Source: Larkinella bovis (lineage in GTDB: Bacteria; Bacteroidota; Bacteroidia; Cytophagales; Spirosomataceae). Taken from it: a stretch of 64,000 nucleotides of DNA. The notes beneath the pieces were generated by a model. The model saw only the letters and a program-made list of their open reading frames with translations. It searched no databases and was not told the DNA's origin. This document shows positions 36,217 to 45,273 of the stretch, piece by piece. Both the position numbers and the translations under genes were made by a program. Each line of letters opens with the position of its first letter. Positions within the stretch are counted from its first letter, which is position 1. The stretch spans positions 1-64,000 of the forward strand of contig NZ_JBHSMA010000011.1 in NCBI RefSeq assembly GCF_042655385.1, read 5' to 3'.

Positions 36217-36237
36217 ACGGTTTTCAGTTTTCGGTAT
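36217..36237. repeat. Inverted repeat, left arm (21 bp)
   Basis: The 21 bp here are the exact reverse complement of 36707-36727, and the two arms bracket the four-helix-bundle gene. The stop codon of that gene (36224-36226) lies inside this arm. Confidence 0.8.
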
Positions 36238-36673
36238 TAAAATCAGCATCCTCCCTAAGGTCATAGGTCACTTCGTCTTCTGCGGCTTTATATTTTAAAC
36301 CACGTACGGGAGACTTCTTAAGTGCCTGAATTAAACCAAAAAGCATTTTGCCGATACGGTCAGTAGTTGAATAGAACAAATTGAATTGTTCCTGCTCAAT
36401 ATGCTTGCGATCCAACGCGCGGTACAATTGCGATTTAACTTCGGTACTTGAACCGCTCGAATAGCCGAGAAATACAATAAACTCTGCCCGATTCGCTCGT
36501 CCAAAGCCTTCAGCTATGTTGTCCATAATTGAACCGCTAGCCCGGTTTATCTGATTTTTCAGCTCAAAATCTTTTGAAAAGCTTCCTTCCTGACTTAGCC
36601 AGAAGATATCTCCTGCTAGTTTTCGAGCTAGTTTCCAGACTTCTAAATCCTCAAATCGATTGATCTTAGCCAT
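36224..36673 (-). CDS. Four-helix-bundle (S23-type) protein
   Basis: A 149-residue protein of the S23/IVP four-helix-bundle family. It starts MAKINRFEDLEVWKLARKLA, the standard family opening, and has the conserved INRASGSIMDNIAEGFGR and FLGYSSGSSTEVKSQLYRA. It is related to proteins encoded in 23S rRNA intervening sequences and to the Avd proteins of diversity-generating retroelements. The start is ATG 36673; ATG 36706 is also possible but adds residues the family lacks. It lies between the two subunit genes of a dehydrogenase and is flanked by 21-bp inverted repeats, so it was probably inserted. No reverse transcriptase is nearby. Confidence 0.85.
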   Translation of the reverse strand: MAKINRFEDLEVWKLARKLAGDIFWLSQEGSFSKDFELKNQINRASGSIMDNIAEGFGRANRAEFIVFLGYSSGSSTEVKSQLYRALDRKHIEQEQFNLFYSTTDRIGKMLFGLIQALKKSPVRGLKYKAAEDEVTYDLREDADFNTEN

Positions 36674-36706
36674 TTTGTGAATTAGTACAGTGCTCCGAAA
36701 AACCAT

Positions 36707-36727
36707 ATACCGAAAACTGAAAACCGT
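36707..36727. repeat. Inverted repeat, right arm (21 bp)
   Basis: This is the reverse complement of 36217-36237 with no mismatch, and lies just upstream of the four-helix-bundle gene start. Confidence 0.8.
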
Positions 36728-36734
36728 ATACCAA

Positions 36735-38480
36735 TTAAATATTCTTCTGCTTCACCTGATCGATCAAATACTCCGACGTACGCATGGAAGAGGCCAGAAT
36801 GGTCCAGGTGACGTTTTTGTCGCCCTGGGAAACGAAGGGGGCGGCATCGACCACGAACAGGTTCTTGACGTCGTGCGCCTGCTGGTACTTGTTCAGTGCC
36901 GACGTCTTCGGGTCGTTCCCCATCCGGACGGTGCCGACTTCGTGGATGATCCGGCCCGGCGCGGCCAGTCCGTAGTTCTGCTCTTTGCCCGGTTTGCTGC
37001 CCATCGGAATGCCCCCCATCGCGTGGATGATTTCCTCGAACGTATCCTGCATGTGCCTGGCCTGTTTGATTTCATTCTCCGACCACTTGTAGTGGAACCG
37101 CAACGTCGGAATCCCGTACTTATCAACGGTATTCGGGTCAATTTCGCAGTAGTTACTCTCCAGCGGAATCGGTTCTCCCCGACCCGACATGCTGATGTAG
37201 GCCCCATAAAACCGCCGGACATCATCTTTCAGACCGGCCCCGTAGCCTCCCGCCGGTTTCATCTTGCCGTCGCGACCGGGAATTTTACCGTTCAGGTTTT
37301 CGATGCCACCGCCAAAGCCGTAACCGGGCATGCCCATGCCACCGCCGTACTCGATATGGTACCCACGCGGAAAATCGAGCTTTTTGTTGTCGAGCCACCA
37401 GGGCGTAAAGACGTGCATGCCGCCCACACCGTCTTCGTTGTAGCGTTTGCGGTCCATCAGGGCGGGCACAAAACCGGAGCGGGAGGCCCCTGTCGAATCA
37501 TTCAGGTATTTCCCCACCACCCCGCTGGAGTTGGCCAGGCCGGTCGGGAAGCGCGACGATTTGGAGTTCAGCAGCAGTCGCGCCGATTCGCAGGTGCTGG
37601 CTCCGAGAATGACGGTTTTCGCCCGCACCGAAATTTCCTGCAAACTGATCGTATCAACGTAGGAAACGCCCGTGGCCAAACCGGTATTGGCGTCCGTCAG
37701 CACTTCGCGCACCATCGCGTTGTTGATCAGCGTCAGGTTGCCGGTTTTCATCGCCGGAATGCACAGCACCGAAGAGGACGAAAAATCGGCGTAGGCCGAA
37801 CAGCCCCGGTTGCACTGACGGCAGTAAAAACACTGTCCGCGCTCGTTATTGATGGGTTGCGTCAGAATCGAAAGCCGCGACGGAATCACCGGAATCCCAA
37901 TGCCGGTAGCGGCTTTTTTAAGCATTAATTCGTGTAATCGCGGTTTGGGGGGCGGCAGAAAATGACCGTCGGGTTCATTGTGGAGATTTTCAACCGAGCC
38001 AAAGACGCCAATCAGCTTATCCACCCGGTCGTAGAACGGTTTCAGGTCTTCGTATTGGATAGGCCAGTCGTCGCCGATGCCGGTAAGGGTCTTGCGCCGG
38101 AAATCATCCGGTCCGAACCGCATCGAAATCCGGCCCCAGTGGTTGGTCCGGCCGCCCAGCATCCGGGAACGAAACCAGAAGAAATCGCCCCCCGGTTTGG
38201 ACGAATACGGTTCGCCTTCGATTTCCCAGCCACCCCAGGCCGCATCGAAGTCGCCCCCCGCCCGCGTGCTGCTGGCCCCGCGCCGGGGCGATTCGTAGGG
38301 CCACTTGAGTTGCGTCATGTACTTCGGATCGGCAGGGTCAAAATAGCCACCGGCTTCGAGCAGCAGCACCTTGGCACCGGCTTTGGTCAGCATATAAGCC
38401 GCCATGCCGCCCCCCGCACCCGATCCGACCACAACGGCATCGTATACCACGGGAGGCTTTTTGAGTTGAAACAAGTCCAT
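36735..38480 (-). CDS. GMC-family oxidoreductase (FAD subunit)
   Basis: A 581-residue flavoprotein. The Rossmann motif VVGSGAGGGMAAYMLTKAG (about 16-34) and the following LLLEAG bind FAD. MLGGRTNHWG and the C-terminal GTVRMGNDP with FVVDAAPFVSQGDKNVTWTI are typical of the gluconate/sorbitol/choline dehydrogenase branch of GMC enzymes. It has four cysteines near GQCFYCRQCNRGC. It would oxidise a sugar or alcohol in the periplasm together with the Tat-exported small subunit encoded downstream. It has no signal peptide of its own, as expected if it is co-exported. Confidence 0.85.
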   Translation of the reverse strand: MDLFQLKKPPVVYDAVVVGSGAGGGMAAYMLTKAGAKVLLLEAGGYFDPADPKYMTQLKWPYESPRRGASSTRAGGDFDAAWGGWEIEGEPYSSKPGGDFFWFRSRMLGGRTNHWGRISMRFGPDDFRRKTLTGIGDDWPIQYEDLKPFYDRVDKLIGVFGSVENLHNEPDGHFLPPPKPRLHELMLKKAATGIGIPVIPSRLSILTQPINNERGQCFYCRQCNRGCSAYADFSSSSVLCIPAMKTGNLTLINNAMVREVLTDANTGLATGVSYVDTISLQEISVRAKTVILGASTCESARLLLNSKSSRFPTGLANSSGVVGKYLNDSTGASRSGFVPALMDRKRYNEDGVGGMHVFTPWWLDNKKLDFPRGYHIEYGGGMGMPGYGFGGGIENLNGKIPGRDGKMKPAGGYGAGLKDDVRRFYGAYISMSGRGEPIPLESNYCEIDPNTVDKYGIPTLRFHYKWSENEIKQARHMQDTFEEIIHAMGGIPMGSKPGKEQNYGLAAPGRIIHEVGTVRMGNDPKTSALNKYQQAHDVKNLFVVDAAPFVSQGDKNVTWTILASSMRTSEYLIDQVKQKNI

Positions 38481-38552
38481 TGGAAAAGGTTTAGGAATAG
38501 GCTTACCGGAAATATACTACAAATTCCGGCCATTATACCCTAAAAAGCAAGA

Positions 38553-38580
38553 AAACCGCATCAACTACTGGATGCGGTTT
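38553..38580 (-). terminator. Intrinsic terminator
   Basis: A 10-bp perfect stem (AAACCGCATC/GATGCGGTTT) with an 8-nt loop, followed on the minus strand by a T-rich run. It lies between the stop of the RpoA-CTD-like gene and the start of the dehydrogenase gene. Confidence 0.7.
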
Positions 38581-38630
38581 CATTATCTATCGGCCCGGGA
38601 TCAACAAGGCACCCGAACGGCTGGCAGGCG

Positions 38631-39104
38631 CTAAACCGGATCGGCGCGTTCCCGGCTAACGGAGGAATGCGGCAGGTCTGCGATGCGGGTTGGCAGGGCA
38701 ATAACCGGCTTGTTATCAACCATTTTTACGTCCCAGAGCGAAATGGATTCGTGCGGAATATTGAGTCGGGCCAGTTCGCCGGTCACTTCGTTATAGGCCC
38801 GTTGATTCAGACTTTTCAGGCTTTGCATATCCGCCGGTTTCAGCAACGCCAGGGTTTCGATCAGGCTCAGGCGGCCCACCTCGGCCAGGTTGCAGATTTT
38901 CCGGCGTCGAACGACCGAATAAAACGTCATCCGGGTTTGCACCCGCAACGGAATCTGGTCCAGCGTAATGGCGGGAATTTCACTCAGGATTTGGCGTCGG
39001 CGCTGAATTTCACTCTCCAGAAATGATTGCAACCGGATGAGTTCAGCACCGGAAACACTGGTAATTTTCTGGCGCAATTGATCAAGCGTCAATTCCTCCG
39101 GCAT
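38631..39104 (-). CDS. Protein with an RNA polymerase alpha-CTD-like domain
   Basis: A 157-residue protein. An N-terminal helix (about 5-45) is followed by a segment resembling the helix-hairpin-helix DNA-binding domain of RpoA: LRVQTRMTFYSVVRRRKICNL, then VGRLSLIETLALLKPADMQSL and LNQRAYNEVTGELARL (about 53-115). The pattern L..R..N-like, I.nl.ev..LS..ELL, and ...sl.....L is shared with alpha-CTD. No polymerase core domain is present. It may bind DNA or another transcription protein. The call rests on pattern similarity, and a general helix-hairpin-helix is the alternative. Confidence 0.5.
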   Translation of the reverse strand: MPEELTLDQLRQKITSVSGAELIRLQSFLESEIQRRRQILSEIPAITLDQIPLRVQTRMTFYSVVRRRKICNLAEVGRLSLIETLALLKPADMQSLKSLNQRAYNEVTGELARLNIPHESISLWDVKMVDNKPVIALPTRIADLPHSSVSRERADPV

Positions 39105-39225
39105 GGGATCAATAATCAGTTACGGTGCTTACGATGTAGGCTACAAAAGTAGCGGCTGTAGCGATGGCTATCAACGGGTCAACCCTCAATTTTTTGTAAA
39201 AAAACCGGTTTTGGGAGTGCCAAAC

Positions 39226-40509
39226 TCAATACCGCTGGTAGATTTCGGTCAGAAAAACCGCCGTCCGATGGCGCATATCCGCCACCGATCCGGCAAAATT
39301 ATTGTTCATCATACTGAACAACAGAAGCTTCCCTTTTTTCGTAATCAGGTAGCCGCTCAGGTTATAAACGCCCGTCATCGAACCGGACTTGGCAAACACA
39401 AACGGCCGGTCGGTTTTGTACAGCCGCTGAATCGTTCCCGCCGAACCGCCGATGGCCAGCAGTTTGAACAGCCGTTCCTGTGGCACTTTCCGGTAAATTT
39501 TCTGCAACAACCCGATGATCGACCGGGGGCTGACCAGGTTATAGCGCGAGAGCCCTGACCCATCGACCCAGCTCGGCTTATCGGGCAAATCGGCCAGGTG
39601 TTGTTGCAAAACCGCCTGAATCCCGACGGCACTGTTGACCGTGTCCTGCACCGACGAACACAACAGCATCAGGTGTTCGGCCAGCGTGTTGTCGCTGACC
39701 TGCAGCATCCGTTTATAGAGCGAATCGGCGGGCAGGCTGTAGAGTGTTTTGGCGGAACGATCAAACCGGATATCGGCAACGGAAACGGGACGGTGGAGTG
39801 TGTCGGCCAGCAACCGGACGGCCAGTTCGGGCGACCACCGAAACGGAATATCCTGCCGGAACGGGCGCACGGCTTCGGGCCGATCGAAGCGGTTATTGCC
39901 TTCGTTACGCTGAACATTTCGCGAAAATTTCCGCTGCGAAACCGCCGTCAGGCTGTCCCGGAAAAACCGGGGTTCGACGTCCAGCCGGGCCACGCGGTCG
40001 GGCGACGTGAAGCGGACAAAATTACCGTAGAGCGGCAGGGGGGCCAGTTCGGCCGAATAATCGTCGTTAAAATCGTCCCAGGCCCAGCCGGGGCCAAACC
40101 GCTCTCCGCTGTAATTGGCCGCCGAAAAAACCAGCCGTTCGGACCGCTTACGCAGAAACCGCACGACCGTAGTGTCTGGTAAATTCGGATTAAGCAGCGT
40201 CGGGTCGCCGGTTCCCCAGAAAATCAGCGAATCGTTGCGGGTCACATACCGCAGGGCCGGAATGGAGTCGCCCAGCGTCATCAGCCCGGCGTAAAAACTG
40301 AATAGTTTGGTATTGGAAGCCGGTATAAAGTACTGATGTGCATTATGTTCCACCACCATCTTCTGTTTTTCCCAGTCATACAACGCAAAACCGGTGGCAT
40401 GATCGATCAATTGGGGATTCTGGCGAAGCTGGCGCTGGATGGGGCGGTAGGTTGCGCAACCGCTCAGGAAAAGGACAAACAAACAGAGGGAATAGACCGC
40501 GGATCTCAT
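39226..40509 (-). CDS. dacB: PBP4-type D-alanyl-D-alanine carboxypeptidase, lipoprotein
   Basis: A 427-residue PBP4 (DacB)-like enzyme. It starts MRSAVYSLCLFVLFLSGCAT; the LSGC lipobox shows a lipoprotein. The SxxK motif ASNTK, the SDN motif in QVSDNTLAEHLM and the KSG motif in FVFAKSGSMTGV (the third motif, normally KTG) define the active site. It acts on peptidoglycan in the periplasm, trimming or cleaving cross-bridges. ATG 40509 is chosen over TTG 40536 because it gives a proper lipoprotein signal. Confidence 0.85.
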   Translation of the reverse strand: MRSAVYSLCLFVLFLSGCATYRPIQRQLRQNPQLIDHATGFALYDWEKQKMVVEHNAHQYFIPASNTKLFSFYAGLMTLGDSIPALRYVTRNDSLIFWGTGDPTLLNPNLPDTTVVRFLRKRSERLVFSAANYSGERFGPGWAWDDFNDDYSAELAPLPLYGNFVRFTSPDRVARLDVEPRFFRDSLTAVSQRKFSRNVQRNEGNNRFDRPEAVRPFRQDIPFRWSPELAVRLLADTLHRPVSVADIRFDRSAKTLYSLPADSLYKRMLQVSDNTLAEHLMLLCSSVQDTVNSAVGIQAVLQQHLADLPDKPSWVDGSGLSRYNLVSPRSIIGLLQKIYRKVPQERLFKLLAIGGSAGTIQRLYKTDRPFVFAKSGSMTGVYNLSGYLITKKGKLLLFSMMNNNFAGSVADMRHRTAVFLTEIYQRY

Positions 40510-40540
40510 TTCCCAAAATACGGTTTTTTGCCACAAAACA

Positions 40541-40572
40541 GAAAACCGCCCGGATCGATCCGGGCGGTTTTC
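40541..40572 (-). terminator. Terminator of msrB
   Basis: A 15-bp perfect stem (40541-40555 and 40558-40572) with a two-base centre, GC-rich at the top and T-rich outside. It directly follows the stop codon of msrB on the minus strand. Confidence 0.8.
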
Positions 40573-40581
40573 GTTCTGGTC

Positions 40582-40977
40582 TTAGGCCGATTTCAGCTTC
40601 AGAGCTACCGAGTTCAGGCAATACCGTAACCCCGTTGGCGGAGGTCCGTCGTTGAAAACGTGGCCCAGGTGGGCCTCGCAAACCGCGCACAACACCTCGA
40701 TTCGCGTCATGCCGTGGCTGTAATCATTTTCGAGCGTAATCAACTCCGGATCAATGGGTTCGGTAAAACTCGGCCAGCCGGTGCCGGAATCAAATTTTTG
40801 CCGGGACTCAAACAGGTCGGTGCCGCAGCCAACGCACTGGTAAACGCCCGGATCGTGGCTCTCACAGTATTCGCCCGTAAACGCCCGTTCGGTGCCTTTC
40901 TGGCGCGTCACGCGGTACTGCTCCGGCGTCAGTTGCTGACGCCATTCTTCGTCGGTTTTTATGACTTTTGTAACCAT
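40582..40977 (-). CDS. msrB: Peptide-methionine (R)-S-oxide reductase MsrB
   Basis: A 131-residue MsrB repairing methionine-R-sulfoxide in proteins. The two CxxC zinc pairs are in QCVGCGTDLF and LCAVCEAHLGHVF. The catalytic cysteine is in GLRYCLNSVALKL near the C-terminus, and FDSGTGWPSF is the family's signature strand. It is cytoplasmic, with no signal peptide. It is monocistronic, ending in the strong hairpin at 40541-40572. Confidence 0.92.
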   Translation of the reverse strand: MVTKVIKTDEEWRQQLTPEQYRVTRQKGTERAFTGEYCESHDPGVYQCVGCGTDLFESRQKFDSGTGWPSFTEPIDPELITLENDYSHGMTRIEVLCAVCEAHLGHVFNDGPPPTGLRYCLNSVALKLKSA

Positions 40978-41090
40978 GATATTCCGTTTGATTGTGAGAA
41001 AACCGCTGTCTGGTAACCGCTCAGGCCATCCGGCGAAAGTTGCGGTATAAACATAAACTATTTTCGGATTGATTTATCTTTACAGTTGGT

Positions 41091-43007
41091 ATGACCATCC
41101 ACCAAATCCTGAAACAATTCTGGGGGTACGAGTCGTTCCGGCCCTTGCAGGAGGACATTATCCACTCCGTGCTCGACCGGCGCGATACGCTTGTTTTGCT
41201 GCCCACCGGCGGAGGAAAATCGCTTTGTTTCCAACTCCCGGCCCTGGCCATCGGTGGGGTTTGCATCGTCATAACGCCCCTAATTGCCTTGATGAAGGAC
41301 CAGGTCGAGCAGTTGCGCCGACGCGGGATTCCGGCGGTGGCGGTTTATTCAGGAATGCACTGGCGGGAAATCGACCGCTCGCTCGATAACTGCATTTACG
41401 GCAACGTCCGGTTTCTTTACGTATCGCCCGAACGACTCAAAACGGAAATTCTGATCGAACGGGTCAAGCAGATGAAGGTGGGGCTGCTGGCCATCGACGA
41501 AGCCCACTGTATCTCGGCCTGGGGTTACGATTTTCGGCCTCCTTACCTGCAAATTGCCGAATTTCGGAAGTTGCTGCCCACGGTTCCGGTGGTCGCGCTG
41601 ACGGCTTCGGCCACGCCCGAAGTCCAGCGGGATATTGTCGAAAAGCTGGAGATGCGCGAGCCGCAGGTGTTCCGGCAAACGTTCGCCCGCAAGAATTTAT
41701 CGTATTCCGCGTTTTACGAAGAAAACAAAGAAGCCCGGCTGCTGAAGGTATTGCAGGGCGTTCCGGGTTCGGCCATCGTGTACGTTCGTAACCGGCGCCA
41801 GACGCAGGAAGTGGCGGAGTGGCTGCACCACCAGGGCATCCGCGCCGACTATTACCACGCGGGCCTGACGACGAAGCAACGATCTGATAAACAGGACGCC
41901 TGGCTTCATAACCGTGTCCGGGTCATCGTTGCCACGAATGCGTTTGGCATGGGCATCGACAAGCCCGACGTGCGGGCGGTGGTTCACCTGGATGTACCCG
42001 ACAGCCTGGAAGCCTATTACCAGGAAGCCGGACGGGCGGGGCGCGACGAGAAGAAAGCCTATGCGGTTTTGCTCTACAACCAGAAAGACCTGAGCGACAT
42101 CGAGCAACGGATTGTGCATCAATATCCGCCGGTCGAGATGCTCAAACGGGTGTATCAGGCCATTGCCAACTACGCCAATATCGCGGTCGGCGGGGGCGAA
42201 CTGGTTGACTTTGATTTTGATCTGACGGCGTTTTGCCAGACGTTCCAGTTACCGGTAACGGAGACGCACTACGCCCTGAAACTGTTGCAGCTGGAAGGAT
42301 TCATCGAACTCAGCGAGGGGTATTTCAGCCCGTCGAAAGTGGTGCTGAGCGTCGATAACCGGGCGTTGTACGAGTTTCAGGTCATGAATCCGCATTACGA
42401 CCGGTTTCTGAAACTGTTGTTGCGGCTATACGGGGGCGAGTTGTTTACGACCTTCGTCAGCGTTTCCGAAAGCGCCATTGCCAAAGCCGCCCGGATGCCG
42501 GAAGAAGAGGTTTTTGCGCTTCTGGAACAGTTGGCCCAGCGGTCGATTCTGCTATACGAAAAACAGAAAGACAAACCGCAACTGACGTTCCTGACGCCCC
42601 GGTTCGACGCCCGGAACCTGCCCATCAACGTGATGGAACTGGAGCGGAGCAAACAGCGCAATCTGGCGAAAGTGCGGGCGATGATCGACTACGTTCAAAA
42701 CCCGATTCAGTGCCGGACCCGGATGATCCAGGCCTATTTTGGGGAAGAACCAAAGGAGGCCTGCGGCATTTGCGATCACTGCCTGAGCCAGCAGCAGGCT
42801 CCGGTCGATGCGGACCGGCTCCGGCAACAGATTATTCAGCAACTCGATGCCACCAACGGCCACGGACTGGCTCCCCGTCGGCTGGCCGATCTGCTGAAGG
42901 TGACGACCGACCGGCTTTCGGAGGTGCTGCGGCACATGCTGGCCGACGAGCAGTTACGGATCGATGCCGCCGGTAATTTGCACACAACCACAATGAATCA
43001 ACGCTAA
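41091..43007 (+). CDS. recQ: RecQ-type ATP-dependent DNA helicase
   Basis: A 638-residue superfamily 2 helicase. Walker A is LLPTGGGKSLCFQLPAL (about 37-53), Walker B IDEAHCISAWGYDFRPPY, motif III VALTASATPEV, motif VI AGRAGRD (about 310-316). The zinc-binding domain carries CRTRMIQAYFGE, then CGICDHC. A winged-helix region follows and ends the protein, so no HRDC domain is visible. RecQ unwinds DNA 3' to 5' in recombination and fork repair. Its stop is 7 bp before the outer-membrane protein gene. Confidence 0.88.
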   Translation: MTIHQILKQFWGYESFRPLQEDIIHSVLDRRDTLVLLPTGGGKSLCFQLPALAIGGVCIVITPLIALMKDQVEQLRRRGIPAVAVYSGMHWREIDRSLDNCIYGNVRFLYVSPERLKTEILIERVKQMKVGLLAIDEAHCISAWGYDFRPPYLQIAEFRKLLPTVPVVALTASATPEVQRDIVEKLEMREPQVFRQTFARKNLSYSAFYEENKEARLLKVLQGVPGSAIVYVRNRRQTQEVAEWLHHQGIRADYYHAGLTTKQRSDKQDAWLHNRVRVIVATNAFGMGIDKPDVRAVVHLDVPDSLEAYYQEAGRAGRDEKKAYAVLLYNQKDLSDIEQRIVHQYPPVEMLKRVYQAIANYANIAVGGGELVDFDFDLTAFCQTFQLPVTETHYALKLLQLEGFIELSEGYFSPSKVVLSVDNRALYEFQVMNPHYDRFLKLLLRLYGGELFTTFVSVSESAIAKAARMPEEEVFALLEQLAQRSILLYEKQKDKPQLTFLTPRFDARNLPINVMELERSKQRNLAKVRAMIDYVQNPIQCRTRMIQAYFGEEPKEACGICDHCLSQQQAPVDADRLRQQIIQQLDATNGHGLAPRRLADLLKVTTDRLSEVLRHMLADEQLRIDAAGNLHTTTMNQR

Positions 43008-43014
43008 ATAGATT

Positions 43015-44418
43015 ATGAAAGACTACCTTTCGCGCCTGTTCCTGGCCGCTCTGACGAGCGCCGTTACCTCTACGGGTTGGGCGCAGTATCAGCCGGGGCT
43101 GGTGAGCAGCAACTACGGCGGTATTCACCGGATGCTTCAGAATCCGTCGTCGATTGCCGGCACGCGGTATAAATTTCAGATCATTGCGGTCACCGGCACG
43201 TCGTCGGTCAATTCGCTCTACACCAAATACATTTCAAAAGGCTTTTTCCAGAGCATCCAGCTCCCCTACAGCAAAAGCAATAGCCTTCCGCTCCGAACAC
43301 TGGGCTCGATCACCAATGCCCCCAGAACCACCTCCTATTCCGAAATTCTGGGACCGTCCTTCCTGATCAATGTCGATGGCAACCAGACGATTGCGTTGCA
43401 CACGCGGCTAACCAGTTATCTGTACGGGTCGACGTTGCCCGAAAACCTGACGGAAGCCTACCGGAACCGGCTTTTTTACCGAAACCTACAGCCCTCGTCG
43501 GGTGGCTTTGATGTTGGGCTGGGCCACAACAGCTTCGGCGAAATTGGCCTGACGTACGGTTTACAGGTGTTCGACGGAAAATGGCACCGGCTGAAAATCG
43601 GCGCCACGGTTCGCCGGATCGTGGGGGCTCAACTGAGTTACCTGAATGCCCGGGGAAATTACGCGATTGTGCAAACCAACGGTGACTCGGAAAAAAGGCT
43701 CGACCTAACGAATCTGGACTATGCGCTGGGCCAGACAACGCCCCGCACGGATTTCAGCCTGGGGTCGGTTTTCTCCAGCGCGTACGGCAGCGGGTGGGGG
43801 TATGACCTTGGTGCCACCTACGAAATCGGCAAACGCACGACCGGGCGCGGGTATAATTCCGAAACGCCCATGAAAGACCCACGCCCCGCCTACTGGCTCC
43901 GGCTTTCGGCGGCTTTGATGAACGGCGGAAGCATCAACTACCCCACGGGACAAGCCGTCACCGGTAGTGGCCGGTTGACATTTGACCAGGAAGAACTGGA
44001 GAAATTCGGCAATGCCCCTACCGACTACCTGACGGCCCAGTCGAACGGCATGGCGCAGGATTACAAACCGGGTAAAGTAGCGCTGCCGCGGATGCTGCAC
44101 CTCGAAGCCGATCTCCGGCTCGCGCCTTCTTTCTACGTTAATGGTTTATCGATGAATAACCTAACTTCCGGCGGCACCGTTCGGATGCCGAATATGTTCA
44201 TCGTTACACCCCGGTTTGAAGATGAAGATGTTGAATTTGGGTTACCGGTTTCGATCCTCGGCCCCGATAGCCGCGTAGCCGTTGGCATGTCGACCCGGCT
44301 CGGTCCGATCACGCTCGGTTTCAGCGACATGGGCCGGATTTTCAGTAAAAAAGGTGACAACCGCAGCTCCCTCGCCTGGATCGGCTTTTCCGTCTGGAAA
44401 TGGAGAAAAAAGGAGTGA
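43015..44418 (+). CDS. DUF5723-family outer-membrane protein
   Basis: A 467-residue protein with a signal peptide (MKDYLSRLFLAALTSAVTSTGWAQ) and a repeated beta-strand pattern with aromatic ends, typical of a Bacteroidota outer-membrane beta-barrel. The opening SSNYGGIHRMLQNPSSIAGTRYKF in part matches the DUF5723 family. It probably ends up in the outer membrane. Its stop codon lies in the left arm of a large inverted repeat that may terminate the transcript. It may be co-transcribed with recQ, since the gap is 7 bp, although the two have no obvious functional link. Confidence 0.75.
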   Translation: MKDYLSRLFLAALTSAVTSTGWAQYQPGLVSSNYGGIHRMLQNPSSIAGTRYKFQIIAVTGTSSVNSLYTKYISKGFFQSIQLPYSKSNSLPLRTLGSITNAPRTTSYSEILGPSFLINVDGNQTIALHTRLTSYLYGSTLPENLTEAYRNRLFYRNLQPSSGGFDVGLGHNSFGEIGLTYGLQVFDGKWHRLKIGATVRRIVGAQLSYLNARGNYAIVQTNGDSEKRLDLTNLDYALGQTTPRTDFSLGSVFSSAYGSGWGYDLGATYEIGKRTTGRGYNSETPMKDPRPAYWLRLSAALMNGGSINYPTGQAVTGSGRLTFDQEELEKFGNAPTDYLTAQSNGMAQDYKPGKVALPRMLHLEADLRLAPSFYVNGLSMNNLTSGGTVRMPNMFIVTPRFEDEDVEFGLPVSILGPDSRVAVGMSTRLGPITLGFSDMGRIFSKKGDNRSSLAWIGFSVWKWRKKE

Positions 44419-44509
44419 TGAGTTAAGAATTAAGAGTGATGAGTTGGCTGACGCATTCATATTTTGCGAAGCATTAAACTCATCACTCTTAATTCTTAAC
44501 TCATCACTC
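44413..44509. repeat. Large intergenic inverted repeat (33-bp arms)
   Basis: Two perfectly complementary 33-bp arms (44413-44445 and 44477-44509) with a 31-bp loop fill the gap between two converging genes. The arms are built of short words such as GAGTGATGAG and TTAAGAATTAAG. The stem would be about as long as that of a small mobile hairpin element, well beyond a standard terminator, and it includes the stop of the DUF5723 gene. Confidence 0.8.
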
Positions 44510-45273
44510 TATTTGTTCGCTTTCACAACGGTGGTGAATTCGCGGGATTTGAGGGAGGCTCCACCGATTAGACCGCCATCGACGTCCGGCTGGGCGAAGA
44601 GTTCGGCGGCATTTTTTTCGTTGGCGCTTCCGCCGTACAGAATCGTGGTGTTATCGGCCACTTCCGCGCCGTAGTGGCTGGCAATGTGTTTCCGCAGGAT
44701 TTCGTGCATTTCCTGCGCCTGATCCGAAGTTGCCGTCAGGCCCGTACCAATGGCCCAGATGGGTTCGTAGGCAATCACGATGTTGGCGAACTGCTCAGGC
44801 GACAGGTGGAACAGCCCTTCGGTCAGCTGCGTCCGCACAAAATCCAGGTGTATTTCGTTCTGCCGCTGCTCCAGCGATTCCCCGCAGCAGAAAATCGGCG
44901 TCAGGCCGTTGGCCAGGGCAATGTTTACTTTCTCGGCCAGTTGGGCGTTGGTTTCGCCAAAATACTGGCGCCGTTCGCTGTGCCCCAGAATAACGTAGGA
45001 AATCCCGATAGACTTCAGCATGGGGGCCGAAATTTCGCCCGTATAAGCGCCGGAAGCCTTTTCGTGGCAGTTTTGTGCGCCCAGTGCAATCCGCGTCTGA
45101 CCTTCCAGATACGGTTTGAGAGTGGTCAGATAAAGGGAGGGCGTACACAGAACCACCTGTACATCGCTGGTCACCTCATCTTTGATCATATTGGACACTT
45201 CCGACACCAGCGCGACAGCCTCGTCGAGCGTCTTGTTCATTTTCCAGTTTCCGGCAACAATTTTCTTCCGCAT
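44509..45273 (-). CDS. tpiA: Triose-phosphate isomerase
   Basis: A 254-residue TIM-barrel enzyme of glycolysis interconverting dihydroxyacetone phosphate and glyceraldehyde 3-phosphate. Landmarks are GNWKMNKT at the N-terminus (catalytic Asn and Lys), YVILGHSERR (catalytic His), VIAYEPIWAIGTG (catalytic Glu) and ILYGGSANEKN (phosphate loop). ATG 45273 fits the family; an upstream TTG at 45279 adds two residues. It is cytoplasmic, and its 3' end touches the inverted repeat. Confidence 0.96.
   Translation of the reverse strand: MRKKIVAGNWKMNKTLDEAVALVSEVSNMIKDEVTSDVQVVLCTPSLYLTTLKPYLEGQTRIALGAQNCHEKASGAYTGEISAPMLKSIGISYVILGHSERRQYFGETNAQLAEKVNIALANGLTPIFCCGESLEQRQNEIHLDFVRTQLTEGLFHLSPEQFANIVIAYEPIWAIGTGLTATSDQAQEMHEILRKHIASHYGAEVADNTTILYGGSANEKNAAELFAQPDVDGGLIGGASLKSREFTTVVKANK

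Noticed and set aside
36690..37928. 412-residue plus-strand frame
   Set aside because: Antisense to the GMC oxidoreductase with its clear FAD-binding motif.
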